Part shown: positions 1-5,784 of the stretch, piece after piece
Layout of the letters: the number at the start of each line of letters is the position of its first letter
Position numbering within the stretch: the first letter of the stretch is position 1
Assembly: GCA_030038695.1 (NCBI GenBank)
Contig: JASHSN010000355.1
Span: forward strand, 1 to 7,184
DNA from: Nitrososphaeraceae archaeon
GTDB lineage: Archaea > Thermoproteota > Nitrososphaeria > Nitrososphaerales > Nitrososphaeraceae
Direction: 5' to 3'
DNA: 7,184 bases
Program-made: the position numbers and the translations under genes
The notes under the pieces: model-generated
What the model saw: only the letters and a program-made list of their open reading frames with translations
Told to the model about the DNA's origin: nothing
Databases searched by the model: none

Positions 1-2
1 TC

Positions 3-350
3 AGATCCAACAAATTTACAAAAAAGAAGAAAGTACGACCTTCAAACGAGATTACAGAAGATGATATAGACTTTTTCCTAACCAATATACAAAAGGTGAA
101 CGGATACCCGAAGGTTAGAGATTTGCGAAAATTACTCCACCCAACTTTGAACTCTGTTAAGATAAACCCGATACTCAGATATCTTGAGAGAACAAAAAGG
201 TTAGAGATCGATCTTGATGGAAATATCATCTGGATCCGTCAAGAGAAAGATGAAGCTAATGAACTCAGTCTTGCAGAAGTGGCCAACATTTCCAAAGATT
301 TTCTTAATTATTTTTCGACGAAAAATCGAAAAACAGAAGTCAGTTCTTGA
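3..350 (+). CDS. Small winged-helix-like protein, 5' end outside the window
   Basis: The frame is open to the left edge, with no in-frame ATG before a GTG at 96. The residues before that GTG (ITEDDIDFFLTNIQKV) read as well as those after it, so the gene almost certainly starts before base 1 and the GTG is internal. About 115 residues are visible: a basic lysine-rich stretch, an acidic helix (EDDIDFFLTNIQ), then VRDLRKLL, SVKINPILRYLERTKRLEI and DLDGNIIWI. This helix-helix-helix-hairpin order is typical of a winged-helix DNA-binding fold, with SVKINPILRYLER as the likely recognition helix. The acidic tail after IIWIRQ has no recognised motif. I recall similar small hypothetical proteins in Thaumarchaeota. 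DNA binding is inferred from the pattern only, and no target is visible. The gene converges on the zinc-knuckle gene ending at 505. Confidence 0.72.
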   Translation, partial: RSNKFTKKKKVRPSNEITEDDIDFFLTNIQKVNGYPKVRDLRKLLHPTLNSVKINPILRYLERTKRLEIDLDGNIIWIRQEKDEANELSLAEVANISKDFLNYFSTKNRKTEVSS

Positions 351-392
351 TGGAAAAAAATATACCAAGGAAAGATGAAAAACGAAAAACAG
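351..392 (-). terminator. Probable oligo-T terminator for the minus-strand zinc-knuckle gene
   Basis: Read on the minus strand, downstream of the stop at 505, this stretch has three T-tracts: T5 at 385-389, T5 at 378-382 and T7 at 354-360. Archaeal transcription usually ends at such tracts without needing a hairpin. The tracts lie 115-150 nt past the stop, so the 3' UTR would be long. They stop just short of the converging gene that ends at 350. Confidence 0.4.
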
Positions 393-397
393 ATGCT

Positions 398-413
398 ATT
401 ATGTTAACATAAT
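398..413. repeat. Perfect 16-bp palindrome
   Basis: ATTATGTTAACATAAT equals its own reverse complement with no spacer. It lies between the stops of two converging genes, 47 bp after one and 91 bp from the other. A loopless palindrome suits a homodimeric DNA-binding protein better than an RNA hairpin. The biological role is unknown. Confidence 0.6.
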
Positions 414-459
414 TGAAATCATGATAATAAAAATTTGCTACTATTCCAGAACAGGTATT

Positions 460-479
460 ATGCGAGCAACGAATCGCAT
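460..479. repeat. Inverted repeat just past the zinc-knuckle gene
   Basis: Arms ATGCGA (460-465) and TCGCAT (474-479) are exact reverse complements around an 8-nt spacer. They sit about 25 nt past the stop at 505 on the minus strand. The repeat could fold as a small 3' hairpin in that transcript. Six-base arms can arise by chance. Confidence 0.3.
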
Positions 480-504
480 CATTGAAAGATGTTCTTGTTT
501 GTGT

Positions 505-702
505 TTATGAATGTTTAATTAGTTTACCACAAATCTTACAATAATAATCGCCACAAGTAATACAACAGATAACAAAATGATTTGGTCCTTTTAGTCTTGC
601 AGGAACAAAGTAATGTTCGTGTATAAGCCTAGCTTCAAATTGTATCTCATCAAGTACTGTACTCAAATCTTCATGAATTGTGTTGCATTTGATTCGTTTC
701 AT
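505..702 (-). CDS. Small zinc-knuckle protein (65 aa), unknown function
   Basis: This is a compact 65-residue protein beginning MKRIKCNTIHEDLSTV. Its C-terminal third carries CxxC (47-50) and CxxC (55-58) separated by four residues, within CITCGDYYCKICGKL. Two closely spaced CxxC pairs suggest one bound zinc ion in a treble-clef-like or zinc-ribbon knuckle. The N-terminal half has an amphipathic helix (DLSTVLDEIQFEARLI) and no membrane segment, so the protein should be cytoplasmic. The start is the only ATG, and an AT-rich TATA-like stretch lies about 25-35 bp upstream (723-739), consistent with a leaderless transcript. I recall similar short YYCKICGKL proteins in ammonia-oxidising archaea but know no function for them. 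Nucleic-acid or protein binding would be typical of such a knuckle. The gene is short, so some doubt remains. Confidence 0.68.
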   Translation of the reverse strand: MKRIKCNTIHEDLSTVLDEIQFEARLIHEHYFVPARLKGPNHFVICCITCGDYYCKICGKLIKHS

Positions 703-962
703 GTATTCATTGATTAAACCATGGTTGATAAATTAAGATCACTTTGTATATCTGTTGATAATTCACTAGCAGTGTATATTAATCAGCATCAAATAGAGTT
801 AGTAAGCCGCAGTCTAATCATTTTCATACTCTATCAGTTGCACCCCGAGTAATTCTAGTGTCATAGGTCTCAAAAGTTGTCTTATTCTAACAGGATATTT
901 TCAGACTTTACTTTTCTAAGGTACTATGCGGTGGGGAGTTCTAGACTGTTCCATGAATATCA

Positions 963-1514
963 TTAAGGTAGAAGAAATGTAAACAATACTGAACTCTTAC
1001 TTAAATGAGTCTTAGGCATAATTCCCAATACATTCTTAAATAAGCCAGTGGAAATGGCCTCATTTAACCAATAAGACCACTTCTCTCCAAATTTATGGTG
1101 AATCGTGATTGTATAATTTCGCTGCTGTTCTATTTGAAGTTCATATTTAAACATTGAACCATACCTAGACAAAATCGACAGAAGCATTAGACACGATTCG
1201 AGATCTAATTTCTTATAGCGGAACATAACAATATCTTTTGGAACTGATGCCGAATATTCTTCTACAGCCATTTTTAATTTATCGGGTTCAGTCGCTTCTA
1301 TAATAGCCTTTAAAGCCTCACTTGGCAAAGAAACAAAACCAAATTTTTGGGAGTATCGATCCCAATCAATGTATTTCGCAAGTATTGAACAAATGAGTGC
1401 ACTTTCACTAACACCCTGTTCCTTAGCATCTTTATCGAGAGCATCGTCTAATTCCTTATCAATACGAATTGCTTTTAGTATTGTCTTTTTCTTGTCCTTT
1501 CTATCTTCATTCAA
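963..1514 (-). CDS. Ribbon-helix-helix transcriptional regulator, thaumarchaeal type
   Basis: The protein has 183 residues. Residues 11-50 match a ribbon-helix-helix (CopG/Arc-like) DNA-binding domain: strand TILKAIRIDKEL, helix LDDALDKDAKEQ, turn G, helix VSESALICSILAKYI. It should dimerise and bind DNA through the paired strands. A conserved-looking junction follows (DWDRYSQKFGFVSLPSEALKAII), then a C-terminal alpha/beta domain of about 110 residues ending NYTITIHHKFGEKWS and LGIMPKTHLSKSSVLF. I recall this two-part architecture in many Nitrososphaera-type paralogues. The C-terminal domain may sense a ligand or partner, but none is visible. The start is TTG at 1514: an ATG at 1510 is out of frame, and an upstream in-frame stop rules out earlier ATG or GTG starts. 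A TATA-like box 23 bp upstream supports this start. No recognised operon partner is adjacent. Confidence 0.87.
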   Translation of the reverse strand: MNEDRKDKKKTILKAIRIDKELDDALDKDAKEQGVSESALICSILAKYIDWDRYSQKFGFVSLPSEALKAIIEATEPDKLKMAVEEYSASVPKDIVMFRYKKLDLESCLMLLSILSRYGSMFKYELQIEQQRNYTITIHHKFGEKWSYWLNEAISTGLFKNVLGIMPKTHLSKSSVLFTFLLP

Positions 1515-1532
1515 TAGATTAAACCTTAATCC

Positions 1533-1541
1533 TAAATATAC
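1533..1541 (-). promoter_or_regulatory. TATA-like promoter of the ribbon-helix-helix regulator
   Basis: Minus-strand GTATATTTA is centred about 23 bp before the TTG start at 1514. Immediately upstream, on the same strand, is an A-rich stretch (AAAAAACTTTAAA) that could serve as a BRE. The spacing predicts a leaderless mRNA. Confidence 0.45.
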
Positions 1542-1745
1542 TGTTTAAAGTTTTTTGAGATTTATAACTTAATTATTTCCTGGGCTTGCAGGACATTCAA
1601 TTCTGAATCAAACATGCTTTATCTCGCTTAAATTACTAAATTAGTTGAAGAAATATGCGAGTCAGTTGCTAGCTACAGGAAGTACGAGCTCAATATATGA
1701 TAGAATATTGAAATGAATTAGGAATATCAGCAACTATTGATTGGT

Positions 1746-2510
1746 TTACTTGATTAATTCAAAACTGATATGAGTTCCTAATCTAACATTGTGTTTCATA
1801 GAAAATCCTGCTACAGTTTCTAATACATACTGTGAGTCTTTTTCTGGAAAATATAGGGGACATGCAAGATTAGAGCTAGCTGGAGGACAAGGCTTCAGAC
1901 TATGTTCGATATGCGTGACCAACCCATTGCTATCTAACCAAATAATGTCTATAGGAAATTTCATCCCTATCATCCAAAATCCATATCTATACGGTTGCTG
2001 AAAAACAAAAAGCATTCCCTGATTTTCTGTCAAGTTATTCTTAATGTCTAATCCTTTAGTTTGTTGCTCACTAGTTAAAGCTATATCAGCCATGACGTCA
2101 AAGCCATTTACTACGACTTTCGCATGAAGATAGATGTTATCTCCTGGAAAAGACTTGATTACTTCATGAAGAAAGGTGTTGTTATCTAATGCAGTTTCAT
2201 GCTGTGGATCTATAGCCTGTGCTTTAACATAATATTCAATAGCTCCAGTATAATTTTCTAGGCTGTCAAGAGTTTCAGCTTTGCTAGTTAATGCATTAAT
2301 ATAATACGGGTCCACAGCCAATGTAGCATAATTTTCAAATGGAACGTCTTTTTCTACTTTGGCCAGCACAAAGACATTAGGCAGCATAATCAAGCCGATT
2401 ATAGCTATTATACCTAAGCGAAGAAACCAGCCTTCTCTAGAACCAGATTTATTATATAACCTACTGTAATCTTGCAATGTCTTGCAATAATCTCCTGCTT
2501 TGTAATACAA
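1746..2510 (-). CDS. Membrane-anchored TPR and DUF192 domain protein
   Basis: The protein has up to 254 residues. Residues 28-50 (WFLRLGIIAIIGLIMLPNVF...) form one transmembrane helix or uncleaved signal anchor, placing the rest outside the cell. Residues about 66-105 make one or two TPR-like helical hairpins (YYINALTSKAETLDSLENY, YTGAIEYYVKAQAIDP). Residues about 129-253 form a DUF192 domain with its usual landmarks: ADIALTSEQQTKGL, GMLFVF, FWMIGMKFPIDIIWLD and YVLETVAGF, followed by a late GT in the place of the common GD. DUF192 is a small extracytoplasmic beta-barrel family without an agreed function. The TPR suggests a protein-binding role. The start is uncertain: TTG at 2510 gives the longest form, but a TATA-like TATATTTG overlaps that codon (about 2509-2517), so TTG at 2477 may be the real start. 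Neither choice affects the domains. Confidence 0.9.
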   Translation of the reverse strand: MYYKAGDYCKTLQDYSRLYNKSGSREGWFLRLGIIAIIGLIMLPNVFVLAKVEKDVPFENYATLAVDPYYINALTSKAETLDSLENYTGAIEYYVKAQAIDPQHETALDNNTFLHEVIKSFPGDNIYLHAKVVVNGFDVMADIALTSEQQTKGLDIKNNLTENQGMLFVFQQPYRYGFWMIGMKFPIDIIWLDSNGLVTHIEHSLKPCPPASSNLACPLYFPEKDSQYVLETVAGFSMKHNVRLGTHISFELIK

Positions 2511-2599
2511 ATATACGGTAGTTAATAACTGCTAGTATTTCACCTTTTTTGCGTATGTCAAATTGACTTCCCATCGTAATACGTATTCTTTAACCCTTG

Positions 2600-3219
2600 C
2601 TTGCTTGAATCAGGTTTAAGAGTCTGGTGTATTTCCTTTCATAAGTAGTATAGTATGGTGTATTTCGGTTTTATCGAGCATATCAATCAGACAAAGTCGC
2701 TATAAATTGATTACCCCACACCCAAATCATTTGCTATCGTCAAACGTTGCTCATGCTTGGCGTGCTGATGAATTGTATCTAAAAGTCAAAGGTAATCCAA
2801 AATATCTATTTGCGCTTATGGATGACCAGACAAGATTCTGGATTGCGCAGCAAGTTGCAGACACAAAATGTAGATCTGATGTCAGATCATTACTACGCAA
2901 CGCAAAGAGAATTGACTAACAAAAGACCTAACACGTTCATAACAGACGGTACACAGAATTTCCATGATGTATTCAAGCATTTTTTACTGTAGCAAATCCA
3001 AGGACCAAACACATATCGCATATCAGGTTACAAGGTGACCATAACAACAACAAAATGGAAAGAATGAACGGGGAAGTTAGGATAGGAATAGGCTATCAAT
3101 TATACCATAATATTTCAGGCCACATAGCACTGAAAGGCAGAACACCTACTGAAAAATGTGGAATTATCATTGGAGAGAATAAATGGAAGACGGTGATTCA
3201 GAATACTAGTAGAAAATAA
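2600..3219 (+). pseudogene. Decayed DDE transposase (IS6/IS240-like or related archaeal family)
   Basis: The family signature is spread over several frames. There is a helix-turn-helix remnant (LLESGLRV at 2601-2624, a degraded VFRFIEHI near 2660-2684), then WRADELYLKVKGNPKYLFAL and MDDQTRFWIAQQVADTK in the frame of 2707. NKRPNTFITDGTQNFHD follows one frame over, then FTVANPRTKHISHIRLQG, NNKMERMNGEVR and GYQLYHN...ALKGRTPTEKCGI...ENKWKTVIQN back in the first frame, ending at TAA 3217-3219. The catalytic DDE residues are still visible: D in WRADE, D in ITDG, E in KMER. Breaks are a one-base insertion near 2908, one base too few in T6 at 2980-2985, and a missing segment of about 25 residues between GEVR and GYQ, where relatives carry DREKVMRGL-like sequence. 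No terminal repeats or target duplication could be fixed, so only the coding relic is reported. The family assignment is from memory. Confidence 0.87.
2625..2666 (+). repeat. 11-bp direct repeat inside the transposase relic
   Basis: TGGTGTATTTC occurs at 2625-2635 and again at 2656-2666, a period of 31 bp. It falls inside the former helix-turn-helix coding region, where relatives would read straight from SGLRV into the next helix. It is probably an insertion or partial duplication that contributed to inactivation. Confidence 0.45.
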
Positions 3220-3225
3220 GTCAGA

Positions 3226-4227
3226 TCAGAAATAATTCAGCCAACCCTTGGGTGGACACAATTTACATTTACCCTTTATATCTGCGCCTTCTTGAAAAAT
3301 GCTTTTGTATAAAGTATCTATTTCATTAAAGTATGTATTCTTTGTTTTGTCCAATTCCAATTGATTCTTCAGGCTATCAAGTTTCAGAACTAAAGACCTA
3401 AGGTCAGCATCTTGGTACAATAGCTTGCGTATTAGTTCCTCCAATTCTTTCATATCGTTCTCTTTTCCTACTGCAACTTTCATACCACCAATTGATAGAG
3501 TGCTTAATGTTATGGAATACTCTTTACCATTTTCATCGAGAATGCGAGGAAATTCATAACCAACGTTTACACTTGTCGGAGGATTGTCTTCAGAATGAGA
3601 AAATATTTCAAGATAAATCAACGATACCAAATTGTCATAGTAAAAGCTTTGGCTGGCAGACTTGGGCATGTAATCAGTGGATTTCCTTACTAACCTGTTT
3701 CCTATTGTCCCGATATCTTTCTCGACTGTTGTTTTTATTCTGTTCTCGATTTGTACATATGTTTTTTTCAATTCATCGATTTTTTGTTTGCATTCTCCTT
3801 CAGCGGCTGTTTTATGATCCCAAATACAAGGGTAACCATATTGCAAGTGATCTCTTGCTAATCCTATGTTTACTAGGCCGGGTTCTTTTGGTAATTCTAT
3901 GTTTATTGCGTCTATTGTATAAGTACAGTTTCCTAGAATCCCAGATTCCCTCCCAAAGGCATTTTTTATAACCTCTACGATATCCGTAGAATGTTTATGA
4001 TAGTCTAGAAAAAACTGTAATTGGTCCTCTGTCCTGTCGACAGTCTGCTTAGCATGTCGAATACCACAGCGACTACCGCTCCGATAGAAGTAGGTGCTAG
4101 TTGGTGTAAATATAACCCTGCAATGGATAGCGCTGCCCCAGCCGGTACAAGTATCCATGAAAGCCTTGGTATTCTCACTAAAATTAGAAGCGTATATCCT
4201 ACATTTAAACCAATTAATAGGTGACAC
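3226..4227 (-). CDS. Membrane-anchored coiled-coil protein of unknown function, apparently frameshifted
   Basis: The open frame is 333 codons from GTG 4227 to TGA 3226. Only residues from about 72 onward (FFLDYHKHSTDIVEV) look native. The first 71 are rich in Cys, Arg and Ser, have no pattern, and overlap a hydrophobic coding frame (separate entry). The likely gene begins at GTG 4178 in that other frame and enters this one at the A6 tract 4009-4014. The body holds a region ending about residue 140, then a predicted coiled coil (CKQKIDELKKTYVQIENRIK), a middle domain (YDNLVSLIYLEIFS, SVNVGYEFPRILDENGKEYS), a second heptad-rich stretch (MKELEELIRKLL through LKNQLELDK), and a short tail with CKLC. 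I recognise no family. A membrane-tethered cytoplasmic coiled-coil protein is the best structural description. The C-terminus lies 6 bases from the transposase relic, so the native end could have been altered. Confidence 0.6.
   Translation of the reverse strand: MSPINWFKCRIYASNFSENTKAFMDTCTGWGSAIHCRVIFTPTSTYFYRSGSRCGIRHAKQTVDRTEDQLQFFLDYHKHSTDIVEVIKNAFGRESGILGNCTYTIDAINIELPKEPGLVNIGLARDHLQYGYPCIWDHKTAAEGECKQKIDELKKTYVQIENRIKTTVEKDIGTIGNRLVRKSTDYMPKSASQSFYYDNLVSLIYLEIFSHSEDNPPTSVNVGYEFPRILDENGKEYSITLSTLSIGGMKVAVGKENDMKELEELIRKLLYQDADLRSLVLKLDSLKNQLELDKTKNTYFNEIDTLYKSIFQEGADIKGKCKLCPPKGWLNYF
4005..4178 (-). pseudogene. True N-terminal membrane segment of the coiled-coil gene, in a separate frame
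   Basis: From GTG 4178 this frame reads MRIPRLSWILVPAGAALSIA..., a basic N-terminus followed by a helix (SWILVPAGAALSIAGLYLHQ), a short loop (LAPT) and a second helix (SIGAVVAVVFDMLSRL), then STGQRTNYSFF and TAG at 4005-4007. This is textbook membrane-protein composition, unlike the overlapping frame. The frame ends within the T6 tract (minus strand). One extra T there continues it as ...TNYSFFLDYHKHSTDI, joining the coiled-coil body. The frame stays open upstream to TAG 4227-4229 and also looks hydrophobic there (LLIGLNVGYTLLILV), but it has no ATG, GTG or TTG start. The GTG with its TATA box is therefore preferred. The break may be a real mutation, slippage-based recoding or a consensus error. 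Confidence 0.62.
4201..4210 (-). promoter_or_regulatory. TATA box supporting a start at GTG 4178
   Basis: Minus-strand GTTTAAATGT has a TTTAAAT core centred about 27 bp before GTG 4178, the archaeal spacing for a leaderless transcript. It would lie inside the coding part of a gene starting at 4227, so it argues for the shorter start in the other frame. Confidence 0.48.
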
Positions 4228-4240
4228 TATGGGAAGTGTC
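4223..4240. promoter_or_regulatory. Inverted repeat upstream of the coiled-coil gene's TATA box, possible operator
   Basis: GACACT (4223-4228) and AGTGTC (4235-4240) are exact reverse complements around ATGGGA. The repeat is 13-31 bp upstream of the TATA box at 4201-4210, where archaeal activators or repressors often bind. The 8-mer GACACTAT at its left edge recurs at 4451-4458 inside another inverted repeat (AGTGT-GG-ACACT, 4445-4456). Regulation is inferred only. Confidence 0.35.
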
Positions 4241-4242
4241 CG

Positions 4243-4678
4243 ACTATACTTAACTCTTTTGCCTATTGCATAAATCCGACGTTAGCTTAACAGAACCAAC
4301 CTATACGTAAATTTGTTAGACAGTGTAGCTAAATAATAGCAAAAAAGAGCAGGTGAAAACAAACGCTGAAGTATATAGCTACAAAGCGCCGTAAAGTATA
4401 GATTAATGTGTTAGTGTAGCTATTTTACAGCTAAAGAACGTACAAGTGTGGACACTATTTCTAAGAAATTCCTAGATAACCGTATCAGACGGCGCGACCT
4501 GTACTTAGACTGTACGTACTTTAGGCCATTCGGTTTTGTCATTACTAGATTTCAAATCTTTACCCAATCACAACAAAATGACCAATACGTAGGTTATGAT
4601 TACAGGAACTGTAAAACTAGCTACTAGAAACGTACAAACACAGTAAAAAATATAGCTAACGCTAACTAATAGACTAAA
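4243..4678. other. Gene-free spacer with repeated TAGCTA and AGTGT motifs
   Basis: No convincing gene is visible. TAGCTA occurs five times (4326-4331, 4376-4381, 4417-4422, 4618-4623, 4653-4658). The 10-mer AGTGTAGCTA occurs twice (4322-4331, 4413-4422). AGTGT-GG-ACACT forms an inverted repeat at 4445-4456, and GCTAACGCTAAC is a small tandem repeat at 4655-4666. A 40-codon minus-strand frame (4420-4542, MTKPNGLKYVQSKYRSRRLI...) is basic and unfamiliar. It could be a remnant but is not called as a gene. The spacer separates divergent genes, so both promoters lie at its edges. Confidence 0.5.
4645..4654 (+). promoter_or_regulatory. TATA-like promoter of the DUF6788-like gene
   Basis: AAAAAATATA is centred about 29 bp before ATG 4679. 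With no Shine-Dalgarno in between, this spacing fits a leaderless or near-leaderless transcript. One TAGCTA hexamer (4653-4658) overlaps its downstream edge. Confidence 0.5.
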
Positions 4679-5188
4679 ATGACCGTTAACGATCTCGAAA
4701 TTCCTCCGAATGCAACAATAAGGCAAGAGTACGTCAAGTGTGGTGATCCTGATTGTCAGAACCAACATGGACCATATCTTTATGCCTATTGGAAACACGA
4801 TAAGAAATTAAACAAAAGGTATGTAGGCAAGAATCTCGAGGCTCTTCGACTCAGACAGATAGCAAAGGAAATAAAACTTAAGCCCAGCCAATATAGGAAA
4901 TTCAAGTTTATAGAACAGGAGGCTAGCAAAGACAATGTACTAGCCAAACAATACCTAGAGAAACTAAGAACGGAAGAAGTTAGTATAGATTGGGCACATA
5001 GGGTATTAATCAACAATATTCGTCAGCAAAGAATGTTAAAGATGATGACAATTGCAGATAATAGCCATTTCAGCTATGATAACGAAAATGAACTGGTCCA
5101 GTTTATAGTTGCAGAGATGCAAAAAGAAGGATTAGATCTAAACAATGAAGAGAATTTAGACAGTTACCTAAACACGAAGTTTATGTAA
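4679..5188 (+). CDS. DUF6788-like protein with an N-terminal CxxxxC motif
   Basis: The protein has 169 residues. The N-terminal segment (about 14-51) carries the pattern I associate with DUF6788: IRQEYVKCGDPDCQNQHGPY, then LYAYWKHDKKLNKRYVGK. Cys21 and Cys26 with nearby His30 could bind a metal, and the aromatic HGPYLYAYW plus basic KRYVGK stretch suggests a small beta-rich nucleic-acid-binding unit. Helical segments follow: LEALRLRQIAKEIKLKPSQY, a charged QYLEKLRTEEVSIDW, and an acidic C-terminal helix (ELVQFIVAEMQKEGLDLN). There is no membrane segment. The family has no assigned reaction that I know of, and is common in archaea and in mobile-element-rich regions. The ATG is the first in frame and is supported by a well-placed TATA box. 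The gene stands alone, divergent from the coiled-coil gene, and a 6-bp hairpin follows its stop. Confidence 0.83.
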   Translation: MTVNDLEIPPNATIRQEYVKCGDPDCQNQHGPYLYAYWKHDKKLNKRYVGKNLEALRLRQIAKEIKLKPSQYRKFKFIEQEASKDNVLAKQYLEKLRTEEVSIDWAHRVLINNIRQQRMLKMMTIADNSHFSYDNENELVQFIVAEMQKEGLDLNNEENLDSYLNTKFM

Positions 5189-5201
5189 CTATCCATTGCT
5201 G

Positions 5202-5221
5202 CGGTTTTGATTGTTAAACCG
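5202..5221 (+). terminator. Hairpin after the DUF6788-like gene
   Basis: CGGTTT (5202-5207) pairs with AAACCG (5216-5221) around an 8-nt loop, 13 nt past the stop. A G-U pair can extend the stem by one. No T-tract follows, so termination is possible but unproven. From here to 5421 I see no gene. Confidence 0.3.
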
Positions 5222-5421
5222 TCGGCATCTAGATAAGCTAGCCAAGAACAGTAGTCTCAGTTTAGACGTTATTTATGAAACAAGAGCATAAAGACCATAA
5301 AGGCATTATTCATACGACATCTTACGAGCATCTGAACTTTATCAATCATGCGTTTCAGATAACATGTGCAATCTAAGTCAGGAATAGACGACAGAGGATG
5401 AATGAAAGCCTATTGCTCGAA

Positions 5422-5760
5422 CTATTTGGAAGCACGTTTTGCTACATAATGAGACGCTGTCGGTTGTGGACAGTCTTTGAGTAGTGCTCTAATTCTATCC
5501 TCCATGAGCTTAACATTTTTGGTAACGCGCTCATGCTGACGCATATGGTCGGTCCAAGTATCAGCAATTCTGATCTCGATGTAATGGCCTTGATCTGCTG
5601 CGTCCTGGAATAGGCGAGGTCGACCATTACGTAGGAATCCCCTCTAGCAATTTTTGCATCAAAGATGGAATAACATTGCTGATATAGTGAGTATACCAAG
5701 CCAGTATAATATACCTCAATTTAGTACCCGCATTCTCATTTGAATCTGAACCGCATCGTC
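5422..5760 (-). pseudogene. Remnant of the C-terminal domain of an MFS_3-type exporter
   Basis: From 5643 down to TAG 5422-5424 a minus frame reads GFLRNGRPRLFQDAADQGHY, IEIRIADTWTDHMRQHERVT, KNVKLMEDRIRALLKD and PTASHYVA. I recognise this as the cytoplasmic C-terminal domain found after the twelve helices of MFS_3 (EntS-like) exporters, typically 'RLFRDxADPxxYVExFxVESWxEHLRQHERVTxxD'. The frame has no start and is preceded by TAG at 5644-5646. Upstream, the next frame over gives a weaker match (YISNVIPSLMQKLLEG), which would join it if the G4 run at 5639-5642 were one base shorter. The transmembrane body is absent. An 85-codon open frame on the same strand (5442-5699) is a non-native overlap. 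Alternatively this was a stand-alone domain gene, but it is still broken. The limit near 5760 is approximate. Confidence 0.72.
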
Positions 5761-5784
5761 CTACCTCAGTCAATAGTATCTGCT

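Noticed and set aside
1789..2001. 70-codon plus-strand open frame
   Set aside because: It lies wholly antisense to the recognised DUF192 domain.
2530..3220. Possible terminal inverted repeats of the insertion element (CTGCTAGTATT near 2530 and CTACTAGTATT on the minus strand near 3205)
   Set aside because: The right copy lies inside the transposase coding end and the match is short, so element ends cannot be fixed from it.
3492..3971. 159-codon plus-strand open frame
   Set aside because: It is antisense to the coiled-coil body, and its Leu/Cys-rich composition is what the complement of charged coiled-coil codons gives.
4420..4542. 40-codon minus-strand frame MTKPNGLKYVQSKYRSRRLI...
   Set aside because: It is too short and has no recognised family, so it is mentioned only as a possible remnant.
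4786..5016. 76-codon minus-strand hydrophobic frame
   Set aside because: It is antisense to the DUF6788-like gene. Its apparent hydrophobicity comes from the complement of Lys/Glu-rich codons.
5442..5699. 85-codon minus-strand open frame as a gene
   Set aside because: Its translation has no family pattern, and it overlaps a same-strand frame with a clear transporter-tail signature.
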